Below the pieces are notes generated by a model. That model searched no databases, was not told where the DNA came from, and saw nothing but the letters and a program-made list of their open reading frames with translations. Shown in pieces: positions 9,401-17,663 of a stretch of DNA of 64,000 bases; within the stretch, counting starts at the first letter, position 1; each line of letters begins with the position of its first letter. A program made the position numbers and the translations under genes. This DNA is from Bog-159 sp050011755. Its GTDB lineage: Bacteria; Acidobacteriota; Terriglobia; Bryobacterales; Bryobacteraceae. Location of the stretch: contig JBEKIM010000001.1 of assembly GCA_050011755.1 (NCBI GenBank), forward strand, positions 62,001-126,000. Reading direction: 5' to 3'.

Positions 9401-10029
9401 TCCGTTCCAGGCACCCGCAGGCTGTGGTAGGTCAACATCATCAGCAGCCAGACATCCGTGTTACCTTGCCCGAAGCTTATCCACGGATACGAGTTGCCCG
9501 AGAACAGGCGCGTTACGGCTTCCCGGTCGGGCAGGCCGAACTCCCGATGCTCCAACAACGCTGGAATGGGGTCTTTTAATACAATTTTGGCGTATTCAAC
9601 AACCAGAGACTCCGCCCAACGGTTACTTGGCGAGTCGAACGGAAAAGCTAGATAGAGGCCATCGCGGCTGACCCGAAGCATTTCCGACACGAAGGCTGGC
9701 CGCTGCTCGCCGGAAATATGTTCCAGCGTGTCGAGCGAACAGACCAGATCGAACGCGCCGTCGCGAAATGGAAGGCGCACTCCGCTGGCTCGGACATAAT
9801 TCTGCAACTCGGAGGTGGGGAGCACATCCACGACCGCCACCCTGGAATTGGGGATCAAAACTCCTGCGAGCGATGAGAATCCTGGCCAGAACGCGGCAGT
9901 ATGTCCACCCACGTCCAGCACGTTATAGGCGGATTCCGCGGGCCGAAAAAGCTTACTGATCTGCTCCAACAGAACATAGCGCTCGTAAAGATCGAACGCT
10001 ATTTCCACCAGGCGTCCGTCAGCGGTCAT
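6457..10029 (-). CDS. Multidomain SAM methyltransferase / tandem GT2 glycosyltransferase
   Basis: 1190 residues with at least five parts. Residues 1-200: class I methyltransferase with NVLDVGGHTAAF near 35 and SLDTLEHI near 95. About 270-500: long helical region holding a ten-residue repeat. About 525-635: beta-rich module with VEIRGWALANSG, similar to the N-terminal module of the downstream sulfotransferase. About 660-890: first GT2 domain with SIAVPVYKPP, LADDGSDD, FLDHDDE and YSDEDKID. About 920-1160: second GT2 domain with SILIPTGG, FLNDDTAI and FQDVDLCL. This is the architecture of bacterial rhamnan/O-antigen polymerising or capping enzymes, in which a methyltransferase can end the chain. 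The ABC exporter genes start divergently 236 bases away. Polymer and linkage are unknown. Confidence 0.85.
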   Translation of the reverse strand: MTADGRLVEIAFDLYERYVLLEQISKLFRPAESAYNVLDVGGHTAAFWPGFSSLAGVLIPNSRVAVVDVLPTSELQNYVRASGVRLPFRDGAFDLVCSLDTLEHISGEQRPAFVSEMLRVSRDGLYLAFPFDSPSNRWAESLVVEYAKIVLKDPIPALLEHREFGLPDREAVTRLFSGNSYPWISFGQGNTDVWLLMMLTYHSLRVPGTDFVQELNRRFNQVYAAQDWGEPNYRTGFVLSKRHSLADLEAVRGSFVLPGEKADLQSVLAFCQLFLTIAQNARVTVDKDRHIRNIEQELINGRTLHHAHLSNIENELADVRAYREKWGDVSALLRQLERHILEVPPSIAPEDSLTDWPQQRMARLLEAAGKARTSEIGSKLSQIAGQMDHLAARAAQSDQMAAHAVRLDQMAAEAERSDHLVAQQLEVIRKRIEGLQSSLDFQTRLDGRLRDLEIGLVTNKRAIQAIYDSRIWKAFCSLGGLLLRLTGRSPDPNRAASWPSQESAVATDSANPPHAESTGEFMALMCDFPGDRQVLPGRDVVEIRGWALANSGIDRILIRINDDPPVPASYGTPRPDVARSYPDIASADQSGYRCFWDTCGLPEGPCTVRVTATARSGQTREVACNILIDWQTPPGYGLWIARNEPTVEDLGQMRSEAGSFAVCPRISIAVPVYKPPIPVLIRCLESVIDQTYPNWELCLADDGSDDPTLAAVLQQYVQRDARIRLTVLKENLGISGATNAALRLCTGEFVAFLDHDDEIAPFALSEIVRSINETPDTDLFYSDEDKIDEQGRRYDAFFKPDWSPELFHSCNYVCHFVVVRHSLAESLGGLDESYNGAQDYEFLLRISERTQKIRRIPKILYHWRAVSGSAAKAPDEKPEASTDGKRALAAYVDRNAPGALVEETAACRYRVRYPIAGEPRVSILIPTGGHKNVFRALEEVLEKTAYKNYDIVVIDNSRTQRVEEYSSRLAARKAPVRHFDWRGKPFNFSQMNNAAARITASPFILFLNDDTAIITAEWLTAMLEHAQHPEIGAVGAQLWYPNNSIQHAGVVMGLYGNCSHAFKGVPGELPHYYFDFPNLVRNCSAVTGACLLVAREKFFEAGAFDEVNLAVAFQDVDLCLKLLELGYRNVYTPYARLYHYESATKTEKDKIPDPAEDGYMKRKWARYIANDPYYNPNLARRKEDFSLALD
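8749..8868 (-). repeat. Four 30-bp in-frame tandem repeats (ten-residue unit)
   Basis: Inside the methyltransferase/GT2 gene, four consecutive 30-bp units encode D-[HQ]-[LM]-[AV]-A plus five variable, mostly Ala-rich residues, for example DQMAAHAVRL and DQMAAEAERS. The Asp codons are exactly 30 bases apart (8866, 8836, 8806, 8776). The block lies in the helical linker between the methyltransferase and the GT domains. Confidence 0.8.
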
Positions 10030-10176
10030 GAGGGATTCCGCGCTCCGGCGGATTCGGACGGCAACGCTAGGCGAGCCGGCAGATTTAGGAAGTGGGTGAG
10101 GGGCGTCAACACGTCAAGGTTGTATCCGGTGGCAGATCGCATATGCCACACGCGAACTGAACGATTCAGTCTAGCT

Positions 10177-10208
10177 CAAATCTCCTCGATCGCAAATCTC
10201 CTCGATCG
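10177..10208. repeat. Perfect 16-bp tandem direct repeat
   Basis: CAAATCTCCTCGATCG occurs twice with no gap in the divergent intergenic region between the methyltransferase/GT2 gene (-) and wzm (+), about 20 bases before a candidate -10 element. It could be a regulator-binding direct repeat; function is inferred only from its position. Confidence 0.6.
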
Positions 10209-10229
10209 CACGGCGGTGTCGCGTGCATA

Positions 10230-10238
10230 TGCTATACT
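10230..10238 (+). promoter_or_regulatory. Candidate extended -10 promoter for wzm/wzt
   Basis: TGC followed by TATACT matches an extended -10 element; no good -35 is seen 17 bases upstream, as is usual for this class. Predicted transcription start near 10245 lies after the first in-frame start codons of wzm (10223, 10229) and before the ATG at 10265. Confidence 0.4.
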
Positions 10239-10264
10239 CGGGGGTTTCCAATGCGGCCCCAATC

Positions 10265-11026
10265 ATGTGGCGTGGCGATCCCTTCTTCCTTTTGTTCAAC
10301 CTGATTGCAAAGGACTTCAAGATTCGTTACCGGAATATGTCATTGGGTGTGCTCTGGTCGCTTTTGAATCCCCTGGTAATGATGGGGGTGCTGACGTTCG
10401 TTTTTACCAGGATACTCAAAAGCCCCAATCCGAGTTTTGCTCTGTTCGTAATGTGCGGCTTGGTCCCCTTCAATTTCTTCAGCGCCGCTTGGGTAGCGGG
10501 CACTACCTCGCTAGTTGACAATTCCGGCCTCATTAAGCGCGTGCCGGCGCCCCGCGAAATCATCCCGTTGGCCGCGGTACTCTCCAACTGCGTGCATCTG
10601 ATCATTCAGATCGGCTTATTAATGGCGTTGGTATTTCTGTTCGGAAAGACACCCAACCGGCATTGGGTATGGCTACCTTTGATCTGGGGATTGGAAGTGA
10701 TCTTTGTATGCGGCCTGTCTTTCATCACATCCGCGCTTAACGTGTATATCAGGGATATGCGCTATTTTGTGGAGTCGGCCAACACCGTCCTGTTCTGGCT
10801 GGTGCCCGTGGTTTATTCTTTTGCCATCATCCCCATGAACTACAGGCCCATTTATCAGCTCAACCCCATCGCTGCGTTGGTGATGGCCATGCGCGATATT
10901 CTCATCGACGGCACGCGGCCGGGCGGGGTTCTGATGCTCAAGCTCACTGGGATCTCGCTCTTCATGCTGGCGTCGGGCCTGGTGGTCTTTCGGAGTCTGA
11001 AGCCCCGCTTCTCCGATCATCTGTGA
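10265..11026 (+). CDS. wzm: ABC-2 type polysaccharide export permease (Wzm)
   Basis: Membrane permease of the Wzm/TagG family that moves undecaprenyl-linked glycans across the inner membrane with its ATPase partner. Seen: DFKIRYRNMSLGVLWSLLNP near the N-terminus (the typical RDLKxRYxxSxLGxLW motif), several hydrophobic segments, and a Y-x-LNP-type segment (YQLNPIAALV) near the C-terminus. The ATG at 10265 gives 253 residues; GTG 10223 and ATG 10229 are in frame upstream but precede a candidate extended -10 promoter, so 10265 is preferred without proof. It ends on a TGA overlapped by a GTG, with the ATPase gene ATG six bases on. The divergent methyltransferase/GT2 gene probably makes or caps the exported chain. 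Confidence 0.87.
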   Translation: MWRGDPFFLLFNLIAKDFKIRYRNMSLGVLWSLLNPLVMMGVLTFVFTRILKSPNPSFALFVMCGLVPFNFFSAAWVAGTTSLVDNSGLIKRVPAPREIIPLAAVLSNCVHLIIQIGLLMALVFLFGKTPNRHWVWLPLIWGLEVIFVCGLSFITSALNVYIRDMRYFVESANTVLFWLVPVVYSFAIIPMNYRPIYQLNPIAALVMAMRDILIDGTRPGGVLMLKLTGISLFMLASGLVVFRSLKPRFSDHL

Positions 11027-11031
11027 GAATC

Positions 11032-11763
11032 ATGAGCGTCATTGAATTTCACAACGTCTCCAAGAAATTTACGCGGCATGCCGGGCAGCTGCTGCTGCGC
11101 AATCATCTGACGCGGTTCTTCACGCGGCAGAAGGAAATGCCGTTTTTCGCGCTAAAGCACGTTTCTTTCTCCGTGGAGCGTGGTGAGAGCCTGGCTGTGA
11201 TCGGCAGCAATGGAGCGGGCAAAAGCACGCTGCTGGGTCTGGTGGCGGGTATCTCGCGGCCGGATGAAGGCTCCGTCACGGTGGGCGGCCAAGTGGCTGC
11301 TTTATTGGAACTGGGATCGGGCTTTCATCCCGATCTCACTGGGCGGGAGAATGTCCGGTTGAATGCCGCATTGCTGGGGCTGTCGCGCAGGCAGACCACG
11401 GAGGCGTTCGAGCGCATCGTGGAATTCTCGGGGATCCGCGACTTCATCGATGAGCCCTTGCGGACCTATTCCACCGGCATGATGATGCGGTTGGCGTTTT
11501 CGGTGGCGATCAACCGGGACCCCGAGATTTTGCTTGTCGACGAAGTCCTGGCGGTCGGCGATGCCGCATTTCAGGCCAAATGCATCGAAAAATTGCACGA
11601 ATTCCGAAACGCGGGGAAGACTTTGCTCTGTGTGTCGCATACCACACTCATCGGGCAGTTATGCGATCGCGCCATTTGGCTCGACCATGGCGAGTTGATT
11701 CTGACTGGCGCCGTGTGCGATGTACTGGAAGCATATGCGGGACGGCAGACCACACCCGCGTAA
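11032..11763 (+). CDS. wzt: Polysaccharide export ABC transporter ATPase (Wzt)
   Basis: 243 residues. Seen: Walker A GSNGAGKST near residue 61, signature motif YSTGMMMRLAF near 146, Walker B ILLVDEVLAVGD near 165 and a switch His in CVSHTT near 200. This is the Wzt/TagH type, but it stops soon after the ATPase core and lacks the long C-terminal glycan-binding domain of E. coli O9a Wzt. That suggests export does not depend on recognition of a chain end by Wzt, or that recognition lies elsewhere. A GTG at 11023 overlapping the wzm stop is an alternative start (MRIMSVIEF); ATG 11032 gives the usual MSVIEFHNVSKKF beginning. It is followed by a tandem GT2 gene on the same strand. Confidence 0.9.
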   Translation: MSVIEFHNVSKKFTRHAGQLLLRNHLTRFFTRQKEMPFFALKHVSFSVERGESLAVIGSNGAGKSTLLGLVAGISRPDEGSVTVGGQVAALLELGSGFHPDLTGRENVRLNAALLGLSRRQTTEAFERIVEFSGIRDFIDEPLRTYSTGMMMRLAFSVAINRDPEILLVDEVLAVGDAAFQAKCIEKLHEFRNAGKTLLCVSHTTLIGQLCDRAIWLDHGELILTGAVCDVLEAYAGRQTTPA

Positions 11764-11817
11764 TGTGAGGAAAGCCTGGCTGGATCCACCACACCGCTGC
11801 GTCGGGCAATTGCGGAA

Positions 11818-13755
11818 ATGCAGGAGTTGCTGCGCCAAACGGATTCTCCGCCGTCCAGGCACGAGCTGCTGACGCTTGCAGCTCTTTTGGAAGAGGCCCT
11901 TTCGCAGGTAGACGAAGGCGAGAAGCAAGCGGTCCGGCATTACGCCGAGCTAGAACGGCGCCTGCTGGATATCGAAAATAGCCGATTCCTGCGCGCTCTA
12001 CAATGGCCCGGCCGGTTCTTAGGGGACTGGAAAGGGCGCCTGGGCCAATTGCTCCTGCATTCCCCTTTGCACCCACTCTATCTGAAGTTGGTGCATCCGC
12101 ATTATACGGCGGATCGTTACCGGCTCTGGGTGGAAAGCGAACGGACACCGGTCGAGCGGCGAGTCGCCAGAGAACCGCTCATCAGCCTGATTTTGCCGGT
12201 CCACAATCCGCGGGCCGAGTGGCTGGAGGCCGCGGTTGCTTCGGTCCTTAACCAAACCTACGGTTGCTGGCAGCTATGCGCGTGCGATGATGCCTCCGAA
12301 GGTGGTCGCGTAGCCGAGTATTTTACGGCTCTGATGGCGGCTGAACCGCGCGTCTGTTTTGTGCGTTCCGGCCAGCATTTGGGTATTTCTGGCACTTTGA
12401 ACCGGGCCGGCGAATTAGCCCGCGGCGAATACACCGGATTTCTGGACCAGGACGATGTCCTGGCTCCGCACGCGCTCGATTGTGTGGTCCAGGCGGTCCA
12501 GGATTCGCAGCCCGACCTGTTGTATAGCGACGAGGACTACCTGGACAGTCACGGACGCCGGGTACAGCCGATCTTCAAACCCGCCTTCTCGCCGGATCTG
12601 CTGCGGTGCGGTATGTACCTGGGTCACCTGCTGGTGGTGCGGACCATGACGCTGCGGGAATTGGGCTGGTTTCGCGCCGGATATGACGGCAGCCAGGACT
12701 ATGATCTCGCTCTTCGCCTGGCCGCGCGGACGACAGCGATCCGGCACATTCCACAGGTCCTCTATCACTGGCGGCAACACCCGGATTCAACGGCCCAGCA
12801 TGCCGCCGCCAAGCCCTATACGCAAGTTGCCGGCCTGAAGGCCCTCTCGGAAGCAGCGGCGCGCTTCGATGCGCAGGCGGTGGTAACGGCTGGTGCTTCC
12901 CCCAACACTTATCGCGTCCGATGGCCGGTCCCAGCCAACGCAAAGGCCAGCCTGATCATCTGCTCGCGCAACGCTAAGCTTTTGAAACGCTGTCTGGAGG
13001 CGGTCGAGAAGCATACCGCTCATTCCCAAAGGGAGTTTGTGATTGTGCAGCATCGCGCAGGCGACATTGCGGCGATGGATCGGCTTCTCAATACTTGCGC
13101 CTGCGTGCGCGTGCCGTATACCGGCCCGTTCAACTTCGCCGCCATGAATAACCTGGGCGCCAGGCATGCTACCGGTAGCGTATTGGTCTTTATGAACGAC
13201 GATGTGGAGCCGCTCGAAAATGAATGGCTGACCGCCATGTTGGCGCATGCCAACCGGCAACGCGTGGGGCCTGTCGGCGCCAGGCTGATATACCCCTCGG
13301 GCGCCATTCAGCACGCCGGCATTGTCATCGGGATCATGGAGGGCGCCGGCCATTTACATCGCAACACATTCGGTTCCCCGTACTGGAACTGGCTGCCGTT
13401 CACACGAAACGTAAGCGCTGTGACCGGCGCCTGTCTGGCGATCCGCAAGAATGTTTTTGAAGAACTGGGCGGCTTCGACGAATCATTTCCTGTAAATTAT
13501 AACGACGTGGATCTGTGTCTGCGCGCGCGCCAGGCCGGTTACGAAGTGATCGTAGAACCGGCGGCCTTATTGCGCCACGCTGAGTGCCAGACGCGCCAAG
13601 CCGGCGTCAGGCTCGAAGAACGCTATCTTTTCGAACGGCGGTGGGCCGCCTGGCTGGAGCGCGGCGATCCTTTCTACAGTCCCCACCTCCGGCGTACCCT
13701 GGAGGACGCCGGACTGGAACTGCAGGATCTTTCGGAGCCGGCCGCGTGGAGATAG
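11818..13755 (+). CDS. Tandem GT2 glycosyltransferase
   Basis: 645 residues. Seen: residues 1-110 are helical and charged; the first GT2 domain starts near 120 (SLILPVHNPR) with FLDQDDVLAP near 206 and YSDEDYLDSHG near 240; the second starts near 376 (ASLIICSRN) with FMNDDVEPLE near 457 and NYNDVDLCLRA near 560. The layout and several motifs match the two GT2 domains of the 1190-residue protein upstream, so the two are homologous, but this one has no methyltransferase. It probably adds two alternating sugars in the glycan exported by the adjacent Wzm/Wzt pair. The stop overlaps the GTG start of the next gene by ten bases. Sugar specificity cannot be read. Confidence 0.86.
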   Translation: MQELLRQTDSPPSRHELLTLAALLEEALSQVDEGEKQAVRHYAELERRLLDIENSRFLRALQWPGRFLGDWKGRLGQLLLHSPLHPLYLKLVHPHYTADRYRLWVESERTPVERRVAREPLISLILPVHNPRAEWLEAAVASVLNQTYGCWQLCACDDASEGGRVAEYFTALMAAEPRVCFVRSGQHLGISGTLNRAGELARGEYTGFLDQDDVLAPHALDCVVQAVQDSQPDLLYSDEDYLDSHGRRVQPIFKPAFSPDLLRCGMYLGHLLVVRTMTLRELGWFRAGYDGSQDYDLALRLAARTTAIRHIPQVLYHWRQHPDSTAQHAAAKPYTQVAGLKALSEAAARFDAQAVVTAGASPNTYRVRWPVPANAKASLIICSRNAKLLKRCLEAVEKHTAHSQREFVIVQHRAGDIAAMDRLLNTCACVRVPYTGPFNFAAMNNLGARHATGSVLVFMNDDVEPLENEWLTAMLAHANRQRVGPVGARLIYPSGAIQHAGIVIGIMEGAGHLHRNTFGSPYWNWLPFTRNVSAVTGACLAIRKNVFEELGGFDESFPVNYNDVDLCLRARQAGYEVIVEPAALLRHAECQTRQAGVRLEERYLFERRWAAWLERGDPFYSPHLRRTLEDAGLELQDLSEPAAWR

Positions 13756-16727
13756 GCGTCAGGCTCGCCAGGCACCAGACCTTCTGCGCCGCACTCTTAC
13801 TCGTCCTGGCGTTGCATTTGTGCTTCTTTCCGTTCATCTGGGGCGACAAGACACTGTTGGCGGGTTCCCGGGGAGGCGTGACCAGCATCATGCCCGATGG
13901 CGCCTTCTACGGCGGGAGCCAAGGTCCCTCCATCTACAGAGGCAATGATATGGGCGCGTCCTCCTGGATGACCGAGGCGGGTGCCCCGTTGGTGCGCCAT
14001 CAGTATATTGCCGAAAGAAACCTGCCCCTTTGGAATCCTTACCAGGCCTATGGCGCGCCGCTCGCCGCGAACATGCAGTCGCAGCCCTTTAGCCCGCTCT
14101 ACCTTTTGTTCGCGCTGCATCCTGGACCCAGAGCCTTCAACTTCTTCATCTTGTGCCGCTTTCTGATCGCGGGGTTGTGCGCGTATCTGTACCTGCGCCT
14201 TTTTCTGCCTCTTGCGCCCGCGCTGGCGGGCGGCATGGTCTGCATGCTGTCGGGCTACCATCTTTTGTTCTTCAACATGCCGCACCTGAGCGTCGACGTT
14301 CTCATGCCTGCGCTTTTCCTCGGCATTGAACGGCTGCTACGGCAACAAAGTATCCGCAATGTCCTTTTAACGGTCGTCGTGATTTTCCTCTCCATTGCCG
14401 GCGGTATGCCGGAAAGCACGCTGCTTCTGCTCACATTCGCCTGCGCCTACTTCTTCTTCCGCCTTTTGAGCGACCCCGCGCTCCGAATCGCGGCCCGCCG
14501 GCACGCAACCTACTTCGTCTTCGTAAATGTGCTCGGCGTGGCTCTGGCTGGATTTCTGTTGGGGCCATTCCTGGAATTCCTGCACGTTTCATTTGACCAG
14601 CACCAAGTCAGGAACCTGGGCCATATTGGCGGCCTCGATCATGACCGTTTTGGGCTTTCGGTATTCACGTATGTAGTCCCCATGCTATTCGGAACCGCTT
14701 GGAAGACGATCGCGTCTGGCCTCGGTGGCTACACCGCACTACGTGATTTCTTCGGCATCCTTGCCGCGCTGTTCGCACTGATCGCGGCGTTCAGTTTGGC
14801 GGGCAACTTCAAACGTCGCTTTTCAGGCGAGCAGCGCATCATCCTCTTCTTCCTCGGTTCGACTGCCGTTGTCCTTCTGAAAAGATATGGGGCGCCGCTC
14901 ATCAACTGGGTCGGATACCTGCCGTTCTTTGAACTTGTCCGGTTTCAGAAATATGAAGAGCCCATTCTAGCGTTCTCGGTCTCGGTGCTTTGCGCGTTTG
15001 GCCTGGCTCGGGTATTGGCGCGGGAGGTAAGCCGCCGGCGTCTTCTGCTTTCCTTGTCGATCGCCTTTCTGGCGTTAGCCGGGATCGCCGCCATCTCATT
15101 GCCCGCCGTGCTGGCAGCCAAGGCAGCGCCTCATGAGTTCTATCTAAGCTTGGGAGGCGCGGTTGCCGTCTTATTCGCCGCCACATTGCTCATGCTGGGA
15201 TCTTACATGCCGGAAAGGGGACCTCGCAGCACAAACTGGTTGGCTGGATCGCTATTGCTGCTCCTGACTTGCGAACTGACGGGCAACTACATCTTCCCCG
15301 TTTATTATTTGCTGACACGTTCCGCGACAGACGATGCGAACCCCTATCGCGGCGCTCCCTACATTGGCTTTCTCAAATCGAATACGCCGGCCAACGAACG
15401 CGTTTTTGGACGAGATGGCATCTTGTATCCGAACTGGGCCGGCAGTTTCCAGATCGCCGATATTCGCGGCCTGGATGCAATGTATTACAGGAAATACTTC
15501 CCGTTTGTACGATCGTTCCTGCGCGATGAAGTGCCGCACGCGCCAAACGGGGATCTCGTGGAACGCTTCACGGGGGGCAATGAACACACTTTTGACACGC
15601 CCCTGAAAAGACGGCTCTTGCAGCTTTCCTCGGTAAGATACATTCTGTCCATGCGGCCCCTTGTGACCGGTTCGCCGCTCATCCGGGATGTCATCCTGCA
15701 AAACACCGGACGGTTGTTACCCGGGCGGGAAAACCTCATCGAAATCAGGGCGTTCACCATTTCGGGAGATACCAAAGCGGTCCTGTTTGAGCATCCGCCT
15801 TACGAGCGGCTCCCCTACAGGACCACGATCACACCCGCCAACCGCGAGTTTTCTTTTGACGTTGCGATGCAGCCCGCCGTATATGACGGATCCATGCCCA
15901 TATGCGGAGACGGCGTAGAGTTCCGTCTGGAAATCCGGGACGGCAGCGGGCGGATTGGGCAATTGTTCGACCGTTATATCGACCCCAAACACAATCCGGC
16001 GGAGCGCCGCTGGATTCCAGGGTCGGTCGATCTGCGCGAGTACGAGGGACAGACGGTTGAACTCCTGTTCACGACGACCGCCGGTCCAAAAGGGGATACG
16101 TGCGCCGCTTGGGCGGGCTGGGGCGATCCGCATTTTAGCGGAGATCTTGTAGCACAACCGGTATTCCGGCAGGTCTACGACCACGAAATCAAGATCTACG
16201 AATACCCGGATTACCTTCCACGCGCAGCTCTGTTTTTCAACGCGGAAGTCGCGCAGGACGACCAATCGGCACTTGCCAGACTAGCGTCTCCGTCGCTGGA
16301 CATATTTCGCACCGCGGTGGTTTCGTTACCGAGTCTGGACACGGCGGATTCGGCCGCTATTCAGAAACTCAATACCCAGCCGAACGAGCGGGTGCGCGCC
16401 GCCAGAATACTGTCCTACGCCTCGCAGGAGGTGAACATCGACGCCGTCGCGGAGCGGCCCGCATTGTTGGTGCTTAACGACTGCGATTATCCGGGCTGGA
16501 AGGTATACCTCGATGGGCGCCAATCGCATTGGATCACTACAAATTATTTGTTTCGCGGCATCCTGCTGCAGCCTGGCAGGCATCGGGTGCGTTTCGCTTA
16601 TGAGCCGGCTTCGTTCGCAGCCGGCACCGCAATATCCGGAGGCGGGTTCGTCTGCCTGGTGGCCTTCGCGTTCTGGCGCGGACGAAGACCCAAATCAGGC
16701 GTTCCCGAAGCGCACCTTGTGCAATAG
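13746..16727 (+). CDS. YfhO-family polytopic membrane protein
   Basis: 993 residues from GTG 13746, chosen because GGAG lies eight bases upstream and the frame before it lies inside the previous gene. Seen: many hydrophobic segments in the first 550 residues, with LPLWNPYQAYGAPLAANMQS and GGMPESTLLLLTF, both typical of the YfhO family (GT-C-like fold, linked to lipid-carrier-dependent sugar modification in other bacteria). Residues from about 590 to 960 form a large soluble, probably periplasmic region ending in DCDYPGWKVYLDG, followed by one last membrane segment. It overlaps the end of the convergent deacetylase gene by 33 bases. Inferred role: decoration of the exported glycan outside the cytoplasm. 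A second YfhO-like gene starts at 62314. Confidence 0.8.
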   Translation: MEIGVRLARHQTFCAALLLVLALHLCFFPFIWGDKTLLAGSRGGVTSIMPDGAFYGGSQGPSIYRGNDMGASSWMTEAGAPLVRHQYIAERNLPLWNPYQAYGAPLAANMQSQPFSPLYLLFALHPGPRAFNFFILCRFLIAGLCAYLYLRLFLPLAPALAGGMVCMLSGYHLLFFNMPHLSVDVLMPALFLGIERLLRQQSIRNVLLTVVVIFLSIAGGMPESTLLLLTFACAYFFFRLLSDPALRIAARRHATYFVFVNVLGVALAGFLLGPFLEFLHVSFDQHQVRNLGHIGGLDHDRFGLSVFTYVVPMLFGTAWKTIASGLGGYTALRDFFGILAALFALIAAFSLAGNFKRRFSGEQRIILFFLGSTAVVLLKRYGAPLINWVGYLPFFELVRFQKYEEPILAFSVSVLCAFGLARVLAREVSRRRLLLSLSIAFLALAGIAAISLPAVLAAKAAPHEFYLSLGGAVAVLFAATLLMLGSYMPERGPRSTNWLAGSLLLLLTCELTGNYIFPVYYLLTRSATDDANPYRGAPYIGFLKSNTPANERVFGRDGILYPNWAGSFQIADIRGLDAMYYRKYFPFVRSFLRDEVPHAPNGDLVERFTGGNEHTFDTPLKRRLLQLSSVRYILSMRPLVTGSPLIRDVILQNTGRLLPGRENLIEIRAFTISGDTKAVLFEHPPYERLPYRTTITPANREFSFDVAMQPAVYDGSMPICGDGVEFRLEIRDGSGRIGQLFDRYIDPKHNPAERRWIPGSVDLREYEGQTVELLFTTTAGPKGDTCAAWAGWGDPHFSGDLVAQPVFRQVYDHEIKIYEYPDYLPRAALFFNAEVAQDDQSALARLASPSLDIFRTAVVSLPSLDTADSAAIQKLNTQPNERVRAARILSYASQEVNIDAVAERPALLVLNDCDYPGWKVYLDGRQSHWITTNYLFRGILLQPGRHRVRFAYEPASFAAGTAISGGGFVCLVAFAFWRGRRPKSGVPEAHLVQ

Positions 16728-17663
16728 CCAGCGCCTTTCCAGTTCGCGTCTCTCGACGGCCCGCAGCACGGACCGGCCGCCGCGCTGGGCCAGCAGATAG
16801 TCCAGCAATTCAGAAACCGGCACAAACCAGCCATTTCGCCGCGCCAGGCGAGCCATCGACTCGGCGAACTGCGGATGTATCCGCCCATCCCAGAAGCCCA
16901 AGCCGAAATGCGTGTACATGATGCATGCTCCTCCGTCGGCCTCCAAACGGTCCACGCTAGCCTCGTCGATTCGATCCACAAAAGGCTCGACTGTAGCGCC
17001 CTCGGCGGAAGCATACCAATAGTTCACATAGGGCCGGTCCGGATCGTGGTATGGCATATAGGGACAAGCCCGCAGGGTGTTGGTTTCGGCGAATGTGAAA
17101 TTACGTACATATCGGATATGTTCGAGGCATAAATCTCCCCAAAACTCCGGGTGTCCGGGAATATGCCCGTGAAACCGATTTCGGTTTTGGCCTCGTGTCA
17201 GAGCGCTGTAAAGCATGCGATACACGCCGCTGACGCGATGGTCCCCCCAGTAGAGGTTCTCATCGCAATAGTAGTGCTGGGCCAAGGTGACCGGGTAGCC
17301 GCCGAAGTACTCCGCGAACGTCTCCAGACCCAACTGCGTTTGGTCGCGGCGGGATGTATGGAGCGTCGCGTTATGCAGTCCGATCTCAAATCCCCTCCCT
17401 TGGAGGGATTGCACCCAGGAACGGTAGGCGGGCTCGGCGCACGTGCCACCGTGGTCGGAAGGCGTTCCCGATCCGCGGATCGGCCAGATTCCTTTGGTGG
17501 TACGGAAGCCCAGGTCGGTCAGGAGGGCGTACACTTCGCGGCCAGCCTCCAGGGTTTGCGAATCCGGATCGTCAAAGATGGTGAAAGCGAAAGACTTTCC
17601 TTTGGGCCACAGCACTCTATATGACCCCTGTGGTCGTAATGATTGCACCAGTCGATTCGGCAC
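16695..17663 (-). CDS. Polysaccharide deacetylase-like (NodB-fold) protein
   Basis: 322 residues. Seen: FAFTIFDDPDSQ near residue 27 resembles the catalytic Asp-Asp strand of NodB enzymes, GFEIGLHNATLH near 90 resembles the metal-binding His motif with one His changed, and MYTHFGLGFWDG near 250 supplies a further His. The domain is divergent, so activity is uncertain. Two starts compete: the first in frame at 17663 overlaps the upstream HTH-like gene by 47 bases; a GTG at 17615 lies one base past that gene's stop and has AGGGG about nine bases upstream. The pair is probably one operon. Expected substrate is an N-acetylated surface glycan. Confidence 0.72.
   Translation of the reverse strand: MPNRLVQSLRPQGSYRVLWPKGKSFAFTIFDDPDSQTLEAGREVYALLTDLGFRTTKGIWPIRGSGTPSDHGGTCAEPAYRSWVQSLQGRGFEIGLHNATLHTSRRDQTQLGLETFAEYFGGYPVTLAQHYYCDENLYWGDHRVSGVYRMLYSALTRGQNRNRFHGHIPGHPEFWGDLCLEHIRYVRNFTFAETNTLRACPYMPYHDPDRPYVNYWYASAEGATVEPFVDRIDEASVDRLEADGGACIMYTHFGLGFWDGRIHPQFAESMARLARRNGWFVPVSELLDYLLAQRGGRSVLRAVERRELERRWLLHKVRFGNA

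Noticed and set aside
13584..13745. N-terminal extension of the YfhO-like protein
   Set aside because: It lies inside the tandem GT2 gene in another frame, has Arg/Pro-rich non-family sequence, and a GTG with a proper ribosome site exists at 13746.
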